Origin: Henckelia pumila
Taxonomy: Eukaryota > Streptophyta > Magnoliopsida > Lamiales > Gesneriaceae
Assembly: GCF_033568475.1 (NCBI RefSeq)
Contig: NC_133122.1
Location: 187,879,449-187,943,448, forward strand
Length of the DNA: 64,000 bases
Reading direction: 5' to 3'
In this document: positions 23,865 to 36,741 of the stretch, in pieces
Layout: each line of letters starts with the position of its first letter
How positions within the stretch are numbered: the stretch's first letter is position 1
The notes under the pieces: model-generated
The model's database searches: none
Told to the model about the DNA's origin: nothing
What the model saw: only the letters and a program-made list of their open reading frames with translations
Position numbers and translations under genes: made by a program

Positions 23865-24277
23865 AAAATTGATATTACCTGATTGGAGAAAATCTGGGTA
23901 ATTTGTGGAGATTCGGATGACCGGATTAATACTCGAACTGTTTCAAAGATCGAACTTCGTGGATTGTTACTTGCATCACAAAGCAAAGTGAGTGGCGTCG
24001 GGGGTTGCTCGGTGCAGACACTCCGACGCTCAAGTCAGTATTTGCCCAATAAAATTTCTAGAAAACTAGAGCATGTGACTATAGAGAGTGTACCTTAATA
24101 ATGAAAGGACTTGAGCTATTTATAGATAGTCAGAGAGTTTCATCGGCTTGAGCCTCTTATGGGATTTTAGGAATTTATGGATATTTATAAAGTATCCAAA
24201 TAAATAATATGAGACCCAAATGGATTGAGTCATTGGGCTTGGGTTGGGAGAAAGTCAAATTGGGTCATAACCCATCA

Positions 24278-24831
24278 ATCTTGTACCTTTCCTTTTCGAG
24301 GTACAGTATCTTTAGAACCAACTGGTCGACCACGCTTTTGGCGTATTTTAGATTCGTTTACAAGTTGAATAGTTGTTGGTCCTATAGGGACACCAATTTT
24401 CACAGGGATGTTCTCTACATGTATATGTGACTTTGTCACATTATTTGTATTGACAAAAGTATCGGGTAATTGATTCGCAGTTCTTTGCAAGTTAATGATT
24501 CTTTCAACTTTTTGCTCACTTTGATTATTTCGAGGATCATAATGAGATAATGTTTTCTCATTTCAACTAACTTTTCATTGTTCTCTAGGGTACAACTTTG
24601 CTTCCCCTAGAGTTGGAATCTCCAACTCATCAAAGTGACAGTTTGCAAACCTCACAGTAAAAAAGTCACCTGTCAAAGGTTCCAAATATCTAATAGATGG
24701 TGAATCATATCACACATTAATCCCAATTCTACGTTGTGGACCCATTTTGGTTTTTTGTGTTAGGTGGGAGAGGGACTTGAACTGCACAACCAAATACTCG
24801 AAGGTGAGAAACGTTAGGTTTTCGACCGTAG
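24278..24831 (-). pseudogene. Copia integrase C-terminal region and linker
   Basis: In minus sense from 24831: RKPNVSHLRVFGCAVQVPLP, the conserved Copia segment after the integrase core, then a linker ending KRGRPVGSKDTVPRKGK (ORF 24490-24275). The sequence before it resumes at 43075 (QCSPLQLAY), so the CACTA insertion sits exactly between LAY and GRKP. Confidence 0.82.
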
Positions 24832-25820
24832 CACTAGTTGAATTTTTGATTTTACTACGCTAGTTTTTACTTTGGTAAACACTATTGCTGAAGTAATATA
24901 ATGTTATTTACTTCGGTTATAAAATTAACGAAGTAAAATATATTTTAGACTTCATCGATTAAAAAAACAGACTTTACTTAAATTTTAAGTGACTTTTTAC
25001 TTCGTCAAATTAAATTTGAGGAAGTAAAAAGATGACAATAAAATTTTTAATTTGTATTTGATGAAGTAATAGACTGATACATTTAGAATTCTTACATTTA
25101 TTCACATTTTTTTCTACTCTTCTCTCTTTCTATTACTCTGCACTCTCCTTTAGTGTTATTTTGTGAAGTTAGAAACGTAGCCCCTTTTCCAGTCACTCTC
25201 GTTCTAGCACAAATCTGCCACCATCGCCGTTCTTACTCCGGTGGAAACAGCACAACGACCACCCTAGATGATACCTAAGTTCCTCAAGACCTTGTTTATG
25301 GCCTGGATAGAGTTTTGGATCTCAAGAACAGTGCGACTGAAGCCCTAATTGATTTTGGGTTTTTAAGGTAGTTTCTCAGCTTCCTTTGGACACGTTTAAA
25401 GAATTTATTTTTGCTGGATTTGAAGTATTCTAGATTAGTTATATATCTTTCATAGTATTCTGCCTTTGCTCTTAGAAACTTTGATACGTAGTTTTAGTTG
25501 TTTGTTCACTTCGGAGATTTTGTGATTTTATTGAGAATATTGTGATGTTTCTGCCGCAAATCCTGGATCATACATAGAATATTTTAAAATTTAATTTGCT
25601 AAACGAATGGGATAAAAAATATTAGTTTTTTTCTCCATTGTCAGAGTTGGAACTCAATTGTTTAATTTGCTAAATGGATGGGTATGAATCAATTTTCTAA
25701 ACTGGTTGTGCCTCTTTATATTTTGTGGAAGGTGCCAGGTGGGAATTTTTTTATGCATAATATGTATAGTCAATATATTTTTATTAACACAACACATAAA
25801 AAAATCTATCGCTACTAAAA
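24832..25820. other. Left arm of the CACTA element
   Basis: Terminal and subterminal repeats occupy the first 250 bases. From about 25090 to 25400 the sequence looks like part of a gene (C-rich exon-like stretch around 25180-25370, then intron-like T-rich sequence), possibly captured. I could not identify a source. The LINE begins at or before 25821. Confidence 0.5.
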
Positions 25821-28800
25821 ATGAGCGGCAACCCTAATCTCGATGCGGGCGATGGTGCTCCGGCGGCCATTCTTGAGCCATCGGATAGGGGTCGGATCAC
25901 TTACGCTGCTGCTTTCTTGGCTTCCTCTCCTAGGACAACTTGGAAAAGTTTTTCAAAAAGCGGATATGGTTCAATCCAGGCCAAGCCGATGGTTCTATAT
26001 AAAAACAATCCAGGTATTTTCTTTTAAAGAAAGAGACTGTTGGGATGGAGAAGGCCTATCCACATGAGATGATCGGAAATTTCTCTGGTGGATGGCCATC
26101 GAAGGAGCAAACAATGTAGGACTTTGCAGGAGTAGGGTTTTCAGGACCGTATTCTCTGAAGTTTCTCAGGCCGGGATATCTATTCATTGACTTCAAGCTA
26201 GAGGAGGATATGGCTAAATTTTGGGGAAAGGGAAGCTGGTTCCTTCAGGGGAACCTTCTGCCAGTGTTTAAATGGACACCAAAATTTGATTATCAGAAAT
26301 AAGTTTTGTCGTACCGGTATGGGTTAAATTCTCGGATTTGCCGATTTCTTTATTTGATAAGATGCATTTATACTCAGTTGCTAACTTGGTTTGAAAACCC
26401 CTTAAAATGGATGAATTAACATCTAAATATGAGAGGCTCACGTTGGCAAGGGTTTGCATGGAATTTGATCCGCTGAAACCTAGACATGATGAAATTTATA
26501 TCGGTCTTGGAGAGAAGATTATTCTACAAAGAGTCATTTATGAATGGTAGAGTTCCGAGACCACGTCCTAAAAATAATAAACCAGCAGATTTAAGTGATG
26601 TTATTAATGAAAAGAGATCAAAAGAAATAGTTCCTATGGAACATGCAAATCAACAGAATTCTGAGGAAATTGGAGATAAATCGATCTGCCCTCGGTTGGT
26701 TTGGAATGAGGTGGCTTCAAAAAAAGGTAAAGAGAAAGTTGTCGAAGGATTAGATGACATTCTTCAACCTCATGGCTTTCCTATTTCGAATGGTGCGGAT
26801 CAGTTGTATCTTGGTCCTCGTAGTCCGATGAATGGCCTGGGTACGAAGACTTCTAATCGCTTTGATCCTCTACTTGTATCTTTATGAGAAGGACTTGGTA
26901 CATCAGTCTCACGAGGCAGCATGTTTGGCTCTGAATCCCTTGAATTTCCAACAAGGTGAATCTTCTAAAAAATTTATTCCTATGGTGGATAATCTTGCTA
27001 ATGACCCGATACTTGCAACGGATTTGGTTATACCTGGAAAGCTTCTAGGAACTAAGAAATACGATGGTTTATGGCCTGGCTCTTGGGTCAATGGGGTGTT
27101 TATTCAAGATGGTTCTGAAGGAGATGGGAATCGTAATTTGGTAGTGGACAGTGATGCCCAAACTAGAGGGGAAGTTGAATAGGAACATGATATTGGGGAT
27201 CCTAGCTTCGAAAATTGTGATTGTAGTGAGCAGGAGCGTGTGCAAGAAGAAAATCGGGAGACAGAAAATTCTATAGAGGTTTTTTATCCTAATTCCGATA
27301 GGGGTGCTAATCGAAGTCTGTCTCCTACTGGTTCGGAAAAAGGCATTGATAAGAATCTTGGATGCATGAAAGGCAAACACGACTATATTAAAATCGTACC
27401 CTCAATTCAATAACAAACAAATTCTATAATGTTGTCCTGATCTTTTGAACAAGTAAGTTTTCGGATATCCACCTCTAATTTACTTGAAATTAGCAACAGA
27501 TAATCACGAAAAGAAAACAATTAATCACAACGGAACCTTCAGAAAACTTGTTTCTGACAATCCACGAAGATAATCAATTGACAAACAATTAATCACAATG
27601 GAACCTTCAGAAAACTTGTTTCTGACAATCCACGAAGATAATGGATTGACAAACGCCACAAAGTAGTTAAACTTTGATAAGTTTGATTTGATAAACAAAG
27701 AATAGCTTTGACATAATTTTAGAAAGAATTATAATTGATAAAATTAATTTCCATAATTTTCAATCTATTGTATTCAATAATGATTGTATATGTTGTATTT
27801 ATAATACAACTACAAAATAATAAAAGATAAATTCAAAATAATAGAAAAGATATCAAAATATATCAACTAAAAGTTTCCTAATAGACTTATAATACTCAAA
27901 ATAATCAAAAATACTCAAAATAATAAAAAAAATACACAAAAAAGCCGAAAACACACACTACATGCCGAGTGTGTGTAAATCCCGTACCGGCGCCTAGGCG
28001 CTTGAAACTGGAGCCTAGGCTCTGAAGCTATCCGAATTGTGCATTATTCTTGAAAAAAATCATAACTCCAAATCTAGCCGTCAGATCAAGCTGAAACTTT
28101 AACCGTAGCTTCATAACATCCCAAAATATATTTTGGACGATGGAGATTGGATTTTGATCTCTATAGAATCTTCATAAAATTTCAGTACTCCACCACGAAC
28201 TCCATGCTGTCCAACTTGGCTTCCTTGCTCCCCAACTTGATTGTCATGGATCCCAATTCCTTCTAATCTCCATGGCAAATTATGAGAAAAATCTTGGAAA
28301 AATATGAATCTTCGATAGCTTTTTAGATTCATATCAGACTCCTCTTCTTCAAATTTTCTTCAAAAAAATTTGTCCTCAAATCTTGTCTTTTATCTGCAAG
28401 AAATTTAGCCACAAGTTTTCTCGTTTCTTCTCTCCTCTTTTTTTTCACCCTTTTTTTTCTCACCAATTTCGAAATCCTCCTTTTTCTGAATTTTTGATTT
28501 TTTTTTGTTTTTTTAATTTATAACTTGTAACACAAGACACGAGACTTGAATAACAAGTTTGAAAGAAACGACACAGAAATTCGACAAAGGAAAGATTCCA
28601 ACGAAGAACGATGAAGAACAGATAAGAAGAACGAAGAAAAGATAAGAAGAACAAATAGAAAGATACGACTTACTTGAATCAATGGAACCTTAAGCTTTGA
28701 TACCAAATGATAAGAATCTTGGATGCATTAAAGGCAAACACGACTATATTAAAATCGTACCCTCAATTCAATAACAAACAAATTCTATAATGTTGTCCCG

Positions 28801-29871
28801 ATCTTTTGAACAAGTAAGTTTTCGGATATCCACCTCTAATTTACTTGAAATTAGCAACAGATAATCACGAGAAGAAAACAATTAATCACAACGGAACCTT
28901 CAGAAAACTTGTTTCTGACAATCCACGAAGATAATCAATTGACAAACAATTAATCACAACGGAACCTTTAGAAAATTTGTTTCTGACAATCCACGAAGAT
29001 AATCAATTGACAAACGCCACAAAGTGGTTAAACTTTGATAAGTTTGATTTGATAAACAAAGCATAGCTTTGACATAATTTTAGAAAGAATTATAATTGAT
29101 AAAAATAAATTTCCATAATTTTCAATCTATTGTATTCAATAATGATTGTATATATTATATTTATAATACAACTACAAAATAATAAAATATGAATTCAAAA
29201 TAATAGAAAAGATATCAAAAGATATCAACTAAAAGTTTCCTAATAGGCTTATAATACTCAAAATAATCAAAAATACTCAAAATAATAAAAAAATACACAA
29301 AAATCCGAAAACACACACTACACGCCGAGTGTGTGTAAATCCCGTACCGGCGCCTAGGCGCTTGAAACTGGAGCCTAGGCTCTGAAGCTGTCCGAATTGT
29401 GCATTATTCTTGAAAAAACCATAATTCAAAATCTAGCTGTCGGATCAAGCTGAAATTTTAACCGTAGCTTCACAACATCCTAAAATACATTTTGGAAGAT
29501 GGAGATTGGATTTTGATCTTTATAGTATCTTCATAAAATTTCAGTACTCCACCACGAACTCCATGCTTTCCAACTTGGCTTCCTTGCTCCCCAACTTGAT
29601 TTTCATGGATCCCAATTCCTTCTAATCTCCATGGTAAATTATGAGAAAAATCTTGAAAAAATATGAATTTTCGATAGCTTTTTAGATTCATATCAGGCGT
29701 GGTGCAAAGTGTTACGATAATTGAAACTAGAGTAGGAAATCAATTTTAAAGGGATATGTTTTGATAAAGATAGGGTCTGGTCGGCCTATGAAAAAACATA
29801 AGTCGGTGCCACCTTTGGGGTCTCGAGGTGGACAAAGTAAATCAGCTTCTGACCCGGAAAATAGTTTTTAA
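25821..29871 (+). pseudogene. LINE ORF1 pseudogene (DUF4283-like), split by an LTR element
   Basis: It starts MSGNPNLDAGDGAPAAILEP. DUF4283-type signatures follow in shifting frames: FWGKGSWFLQGNLLPVFKW (about 26215-26275), the region matching the VWV-F--LP segment (26300-26360) and LTLARVCMEFDPLKPR (about 26435-26490). The next part is Ser/Lys/Glu-rich. The frame is cut at 27346 and resumes at 29701, ending at a TAA (29869-29871) that overlaps the ATG of ORF2 as TAATG. ORF1 proteins bind LINE RNA. Multiple stops make it nonfunctional. Confidence 0.75.
27347..29695 (-). mobile_element. Short two-LTR retroelement with 371-bp noncoding interior
   Basis: Two nearly identical LTRs (27347-28336, 990 bp; 28708-29695, 988 bp) flank 28337-28707. 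Flanking 5-mers GGCAT (27342-27346) and GGCGT (29696-29700) differ at one base. In minus sense the interior starts with ATTTGGTATCAAAGCTTAAG (primer-binding site) and ends with the polypurine tract GAAGAAGAGGAGTC. No coding potential remains. LTR ends (TGATATGAATCTA and CCAAGATTCTTATCA), primer site and polypurine tract relate it to the Gypsy element at 8577-15984; it is a deletion derivative of that lineage. Both LTRs share a 66-bp internal duplication around CAATCCACGAAGATAATC. Confidence 0.92.
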
Positions 29872-32800
29872 TGTTGCACGATCTCATTTGGAATGTCCGC
29901 AGGATTGGGAATAAAGCAGCACAGCGTAGAATTAAATTACTGAAAGATACTAATCATCTTATATTTGTTGATATCAGTGAACCAAAGAGGTAATTTGATC
30001 AGGAATGGCAGAATAAGAAGTTCGGTTTTGATTCAGTTATATCAAATTTGAGTAATAAAACCTGGTTTTACTATTCTCATGATATTTTGATATCTGTGGT
30101 AAAGGATCATGAGCAATTCTTACACCTTAAGCTTGCTTCTGGTTTATTCCCATGAGATATTTATTTGTCGGTGGTTTATGAGAAAAGTGATCGGAGTGTC
30201 AGATGTCTGCTTTGGGAGGATTTTTTGAATTTTCAACCATGGGATGGTAGTTCTTGGGTGGTTGGTGGAGATTTTAATATTATTACTGGAGCTAGTGAAC
30301 ATTCTCTTGGTACTGCTCATAATCCTGGAGCCATGCAGGAATTTTCTACATTTATTACAGATACTGGATTGGTTGATGCAGGTTATATTGGGTCCAAGTA
30401 TACTTGGACAAATAATACCATTTGGAATTGACTTGATAGAGTGCTCATTTCTACCTCATGTTCGAATAATTTTGATTCATTTAAGGTTGAGCATCTGCAT
30501 CGGGGAACTTCATATCACTGTCCATTATTGATTTCGGCACCTACTATGCCTCGGCCAAAGAGTTCTTTCCGGTTCCAAAATATGTGGCGCCTTCATCCGA
30601 GATTCCTTCAGACTGTCAGATTGAATTGGAATAATCCCTGTGCTGAAAGGGGTTTGACCTGATTAGTGATTAAATTAAAAAGGCTTAAGGGTCATCTTAA
30701 ATGGTGGAATACCGAGGTATTTGGTAACATTCACGACAAAGTGAAGGTTCTTGAGACATCAGCTTCTAATGAGGAATCGACATTTTATTTCGTGCCTTCG
30801 GATCAGAATATGGTGGATCTTTCTTTAGCTAAAACGAGCCTTTCTCTTGGGTTAGCCATGGAGGAATATTTTTGGAAACAGAAAGCGGCTGCGAGATGGA
30901 TTGTGAATGGAGAAAGAAATACCGGCCTTTTTCATAACACGGTTAACATGCGGAGATCCAAAAATAAAATATTTCGTATATGGGATGATGGAGTGGCGTT
31001 GGAACAACAAGCTTCGATTCAAGAGTCTGGGGTCCGATTCTTTGAAAACTTGTTAATGTAACGCCCGAAATTATTTAGTTTTAATCCGAGAATATTTAAT
31101 TTGGGAATATTTAGAGTTTTGATTTAAATTCTAATATTCTTAAATTATTTAGGATTGAAATTGAATTACATGATTGGCCGAGGATTGAATTGAAATTAAG
31201 CACAAATTGAAGGACCAAAGTGCAAATACTTGGAAATTGGTTGGACACTTGTTATTATGATATGTCTTCACGTGTATGACAACATTTTCCATCAGAAAGT
31301 TTAGAGGAAGAACCGAGAGTAAGCAAAGGAAACCTCACGTATATTCTTCATCTTCAACTTCCGATATTTTGAGTTCCGATTATCCGATTTCGATTCCGAA
31401 AAGTGTTTTGGAATCCCCGCAAGAAGAGCTTCAAAGTGATGTAAGAATCTTTTTGTTTCCAGCTATTTTTGAAATCATGATAGAAGAATTCAGATTGGAT
31501 TATGGTTTGTGTTATTAATGTTATATATATCGCATATTCGAAGACGGATTAAGAAATGGTGATTGTATGCAATTGTGATGATTTGACAGCTTTAATTCGA
31601 AATGCTTAGCACCTGATATGCTAGGTTTTGATTGATATATAGATGATAGATGATGTATATGATTGTTAGACTTGATATAGTTGAGTTTCGGATTGCCGAA
31701 TTTACGTCGTTACTCCGCCGAACTTGTGATTGAAACTGTTTTGATCTCTTATACTTGAGCTGCCATTGATCTGAGTTAAAGCTGATGTTTCCTTTGTAAA
31801 CATGCTGTTATTTCAGTTCACAAACAGGGAACGTCAACTTGAGAATCTCGATTTCGAAACCGGTAGAAGAAAGAACAAGGTTTGTAGCCTTTTTGTCTTG
31901 AAGTTGGGTTGAAGTTTGAGCAGATTTTTAACACAAGGTGGTGTTGTTATTTGTTCAGATTTGGATAGATTGAGGACACCTTAAACTTCACACTTGAAAG
32001 GTAAAAGTGGACTTCTACTTGAATGGGATTAAAACTCGAGATGGTTTATATCGAGTTCCTGAAATCACATACGTGTTTGATTATTTTCTCTTATGTGAAT
32101 TGTTGAATGGAAATATGATATTAATGAATGCTATATTGATGTTATATGTTGCATTCATCTTGTGAGACTTATTCCTTGATTTTGAAATGAATTGAAGCAT
32201 TCGAATAGACGATTTGAGGAACTATATATGTATGGCCTGGGTGGTTGAGATAGCCTAGCGTCTGATTTACATGTATAGTGGCTTCAAAGTCTAGAGAAGC
32301 AAGATAAGTAGCCCCACCTCGATCGGGAGTGTCGGTGGTTTAGTTACGATATCTTCTTCTCGAGATCCCAACCGATAAAATGAGAGATTCTTTGAGAGTA
32401 ACCTGTTTTTAACGCATGCATTGTATTTTAGTTTATATCATGAGTTTGATATATATAATTTGAATTGCATGTTAGTTGCTTTTACTGGGAAATATGTTTC
32501 TCACCGGAGTTATCTGGCTGTTGTCGTGTTTGTATGTGTACATAACAACAGGTGGTTCAGGAACAGGGCAAAGACGGGCTTGACGAATCGAGATTTGAGA
32601 GATTAGAGTGATGATCCAGTGTAGAGGTCAAGTTGCTGTCACCTTTATGTTAGGATCATGAGTTATGATGGTTGTATAGTTTTTAGACTTGACTCTTGTC
32701 TACTTGACCATATGAGTTGATCTTATGTTTAGAGTTTGAGTTGTATATTTGTTAGACTTGAACCTTGGTCTAGAGTGTTGCTACTTGAACTTGTAAGCAC

Positions 32801-35800
32801 ACTTGAACTAGTTCTATTACTCTTGCTTTGAGATGTAGATATGATCTTGTTAATGACTTCACTCACCTTGTTTAATGATTCTTGGAACTTGTATGATGTT
32901 TATTGCATTTGATTGAGCTTGTAATTTGGATCATGATCAGATTTTGACAGCAGTTGGGCACCATTTGATTCTCTGGCCGCTTGGCCTGTGCACGGGCGAG
33001 CCTTGATCGCGCGCGCGCAGGCCAAGCTAAGGGCCGCTGCCCCATTGAGCTGCGCACGCGCAAGGGGTGACCCCGTGCGTGCGCAGGTCACCTTTTAAAA
33101 AACAAAAAACCAAAAAAACAATTTTTTTAGGCTTTGATGCTTGGCCTTAATTTATGTACATTTGATGTATTATTTTGAATTGAGAGATTAATAACCGGGT
33201 CGTCACAGTTAACCGGTGAGAATGCTCCACTGAACAGAGCAGATTTTGGCCATGTTCTTTCACTTGTTACTGTAGAGAAAAATGACACACTTATGCATCC
33301 TATTGCTGAGTATGAAGTACGCGAGATGGATTTTTTGCAGGTTTTTTCAGATTTTGTTGGGATATGTCATTGATGCAGTTCAGGATTTTTGGAATGGTTC
33401 GGATCTTCCGAGGAGTATCACTGCTAATACTATTATTTTGATTCCTAAGAGTGTGGATGCTCAGAAATGGTCTGAATTCAGACCGATTAGTCTCTGCAAT
33501 GTCAACAACAAAGTCATCACCAAAATTATCACCTTGCGGATGCGCCTGATTTTGTCTAGAATTATTTCTCCTTCTCCAAGCGGATTTATTTCTGGGAGAG
33601 TAATTTCTGACAATATTTTGATGGCTCAGGATATGGTTCATCATCTCAATTATGGGACCAGAGGAGGGAATTTGATTGTGAAAATTGATATGGCTAAAGC
33701 TTATGATTGAGTTCAGTGGAGTTTTTTGCAACAGATGATTCAAGCCTTGGGGTTTTCTGATGGGATTGGCAGAAGGATTTTTTGTTGCATCAGTAACTGT
33801 TGGTTCTCGATTAATATTAATAGGAATCTTTCTGGATTTTTGTGTCTAAGAGAGGGCTCCGACAGGGAAATCCTCTATCTCCTTTGTTAATTGTCCTTGC
33901 GACGGAATATCTTTCTTGGGGGCTGGATTCTCTCTTCCATCGGTACAAAAGCTTGGTGTTTAACACAGGTCGGTCATTTATTTTATCTCACCTGGCATAT
34001 GCTGATGATCTTATCATTTTTTTTTGAATGGAGCTATTCTGAGTGTCAAGAGAATTCAAAAATGCCTATATCATTATGAGCAGTGTTTGGGCCAGCTGAT
34101 TAATAATTCCAAGAGTGTTATCATCACTGCAAATGATTGTTCAGCAGTGAAAAGGGGTCAGTATTACTCTATTACTGGATTTGGAGAAGGGCAATTTTCA
34201 TTGCGTTATCTTGGTGCTCCTTTATATTTGGGTCCTCGTAAAAGTATTTACTTTGATCATATTATTGCAACTGCCAATTGGAGAATTCAAGTTTGGGAAA
34301 CGAAATTGATTTCCTTTGGTAGTAGGCTGGTTCTCATTAAAAGTGTGCTTTGTTCTATGCTTATTTACCTATTTTAGGTTTTACAGCCTCCGAGAACTGT
34401 GCTTCATCGGTTGGAAATGATTTGTGCTAAATTTCTATGGGGATCGAAGAATGGTGATCAGAAAATTCATTGGATTGCTTGGAAGAAAGTGTGTCTCCTA
34501 GTTTCAGAAGGGGGTCTCGGTATTAGAAGGTTGAAGGATACAGTTACGTCCTTCTTAATTAAATTATGGGTCCGATTCAGAACAGCTAAATCTATCTGGA
34601 GTGATTTTTTGCATACCAAATATTGTAAGAATGCCTCGGCTGATTTCCAAATTTTACAACGTGTTTTTCCAACTTGGAGAAGGATGATGAAGATCAGACA
34701 GAGAGTAGAGAATGAGATTGGTTGGGTTATTGGGGAGGGTGAGTTGAGTTCCTGGTTTGATTCATGGTAGCCAGATGGTCCATTGGTTTCTAGATGTCCG
34801 ATTCAGGGGCTCCCAATAGGTTGGTTAAATGGTTCTGTGATGGAAGATAGTGGATGTAGATAGAGCAATCTGGCTTCCTACTCATAATAGTATATTTTGT
34901 GTTAAATCTTCCTGGGAGCTTGTGAGGAATAAAGCTCACTCGAATGGGTGGTTCATTGGTTGCTGGTCTAAACTCCTGAGACCATCCATATCGATTTTTT
35001 GCTGGTTGGTTCTTTCGCAGACTACGTACTGATGATATTTTGCAGGCTAGAGGGATTTCTTTGGCTTTGTTGTGTCAAAGTTATCAGGGTCAGGAAACAT
35101 TTAGACACATCTTTTTTGATAGTGCTCCGGCTATGGCTGTATGGAATCATTATGTTCAAATTTTCAATGTCCAGATACCTTATAATTTTAATCACTGGAT
35201 AGTGGAGTCGAGTTGGAGGAAGGATGGTCATATTAGGAAACTTTTGACGTTCCTCATTATTTGGTTTCTCTGGAAAGCCAGAAATGAACATAAGCATAGA
35301 GGAATTCATATTCTGGCCAGCAGGATTATTCGTAAAATTGATGATTTTATTGTGTCGATTGCTCATGCAAGTTTATTGAAGGTGGTGAACTGGAGTGGGT
35401 TCGGTCATGTGGCGAATCAGTGGGGGGTTGACTCCACGTTTCATTCGAAAAATTACTATTCGGATGGTGCGTTGGATTCCACCTCCGGTTGGTTATTTCA
35501 AACTTAACTCAGATGGATGCTCAAAATTGGGAGGAGCTTTGAGTATTGGAGGCATTTTTAGAGATCACTCGGGGCAGCCTATTATTGCTTTTCACGACTC
35601 CATAGGACAAGGGTCGAATACTCGGGCGGAGCTGATGGTGATCCTTAAGGGACTACAGATTTGAAGGTTGTTTAATTTATTTTCTCTCTAGTTGGAGGTC
35701 GATTTTATGGTTTCTCTGAATATTATTGAGGCTAAAACTACCAGTTGGATTTTAAGTCCTATCCTAACACGCATTCTTTATATTCTGAATGTTTCCATTG

Positions 35801-36000
35801 TGAGGAAATCTCAAATTTTTCGGGAAGCTAATGCAGTTGCTGATGAATTGGCGAACATGAGAATTAATTCAGGGTCAGCAATACTATATCCTGATGATAT
35901 CCAAGGGAAGCTGAAAGGGATTTGTAGGCTTGATAGGATTGGCCTAACTTATGAGCTTGAATTCTTCCACTACTTAATTCATTTTGTTGATGTAATTTTC
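29871..36000 (+). pseudogene. LINE ORF2 pseudogene (endonuclease, reverse transcriptase, RNase H)
   Basis: It opens at ATG 29871 (MLHDLIWNVRRIGNKAAQRR). Domains in order: APE-like endonuclease with GGDFNII (about 30264-30280) and KYTWTNN; RT with LIPKSVDAQKWSEFRPISLC, SGFISGRVISDNILMAQDM, KIDMAKAYD, KRGLRQGNPLSPLL and catalytic YADD (about 33998-34009); a zinc-binding RT-associated region (WELVRNKAH to FIIW, 34880-35280); RNase H with KLNSDGCSKLGGALSIGGIF, NTRAELMVILKGLQI and REANAVADELANM (35480-35870). In-frame stops appear repeatedly (30001, 30431, 30662, 33708, 34027, 34377, 34770). A solo LTR sits at 31057-33207 after FFENLL. Confidence 0.85.
31057..33207 (+). mobile_element. Solo LTR, 2151 bp, with GTTAA target duplication
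   Basis: It begins TGTAACGCCCGAAATTATTT and ends ATAACCGGGTCGTCACA. GTTAA flanks both sides (31052-31056 and 33208-33212), and removing it rejoins the LINE ORF2. A GC-rich patch with alternating CGCGCG and several TGCGCA-type palindromes lies at 32985-33095. Strand is set by the TGTAACG start. Size and ends fit Gypsy chromovirus LTRs, but the family is inferred. Confidence 0.92.
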
Positions 36001-36116
36001 TTCTGCATAGATCTTGTAATTTCTCGAGAGGTCTTGATTTATTCCCCCTCTCTTGTATTTTTCAACCAATAAACGGGTAGGGGTACGCCTAATCCCACCC
36101 AAGACAGGCGACTTTT

Positions 36117-36118
<2 letters not shown>

Positions 36119-36163
<45 letters not shown>

Positions 36164-36244
36164 ACCTTTTCTGGTATTGTATGGAAATTGAAAACAATTA
36201 AAATCATTGGACTTTGAATGTTATGTTTTAATTGAAATTTTGGT

Positions 36245-36297
<53 letters not shown>

Positions 36298-36381
36298 ACC
36301 TTTTCTGGTATTGTATGGAAATTGAAAACAATTAAAATCATTGGACTTTGAATGTTATGTTTTAATTGAAATTTTGGTCAA
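36119..36381. repeat. Two (AT)n tracts and two identical 87-bp units
   Basis: (AT)n at 36119-36160 is followed by an 87-bp unit (36161-36247, TTGACC...GGTCAA), then another (AT)n (to 36294) and an identical 87-bp unit (36295-36381). The unit ends are themselves short inverted repeats. The arrangement is a tandem duplication with a period of 134 bp at the LINE's 3' end. Confidence 0.88.
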
Positions 36382-36741
36382 TATGATAAGCATATCCGGT
36401 ATGAATAAAGAAAAGCTAGATCTGATACTAGGAAATGAGTCAAGGGCCATTTTGTTAAGGCACTTGAAGCTCCAATGGGATGGGTGAATGGTACTTGTCA
36501 TAGTTCAATCTCGGATTTTATTTTGATGTGTACATATTTGTTTCTTCACACAATATGCATAATTTCGTGTAGCAACAAGGCTTTCTTTGAAGTTCTATTT
36601 TTTAGGAGCTTTGCTGCGCTCACTTGTGGTTATAAACATGCTGGCATTTCCTTTATTTCATTTTTTTGGAAAATTTTATCGAATAACGAATTTACTGCAG
36701 CAGAATCATTAGAATCACATTGAATCTTTTTTGATTGCTAG

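Larger units (their letters stand above)
22341..24277 (-). mobile_element. Non-autonomous gag-only Gypsy element, 3' end missing
   Basis: On the minus strand it has a 424-bp 5' LTR (24277-23854, TGATGGGTTATGACCC to GCTACATCA, with TATAAATAG near 24120), a primer-binding site, and a gag region, then noncoding sequence. No protease, RT or integrase follows gag. No 3' LTR was found; the left end runs into the minisatellite. The right boundary is the point where Copia sequence resumes (24278). The 5-bp duplication is not visible. Confidence 0.68.
25821..36118 (+). mobile_element. L1-type LINE, interrupted by two LTR elements
   Basis: It has ORF1, ORF2 (endonuclease, RT, RNase H) and a 3' UTR ending CAACCAATAAACGGGTAGGG (to about 36090) before an (AT)n tract. 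The RNase H domain after RT is typical of plant L1 elements. The 5' boundary is uncertain and a target duplication was not found. Nested inside are a two-LTR element (27347-29695) and a solo LTR (31057-33207). Several stops and shifts make it inactive. Confidence 0.85.

Noticed and set aside
25821-36118. LINE target-site duplication from GTCAATAT words at about 25770 and 36377
   Set aside because: The words are short, AT-rich and at inconsistent distances from the ends; not convincing.
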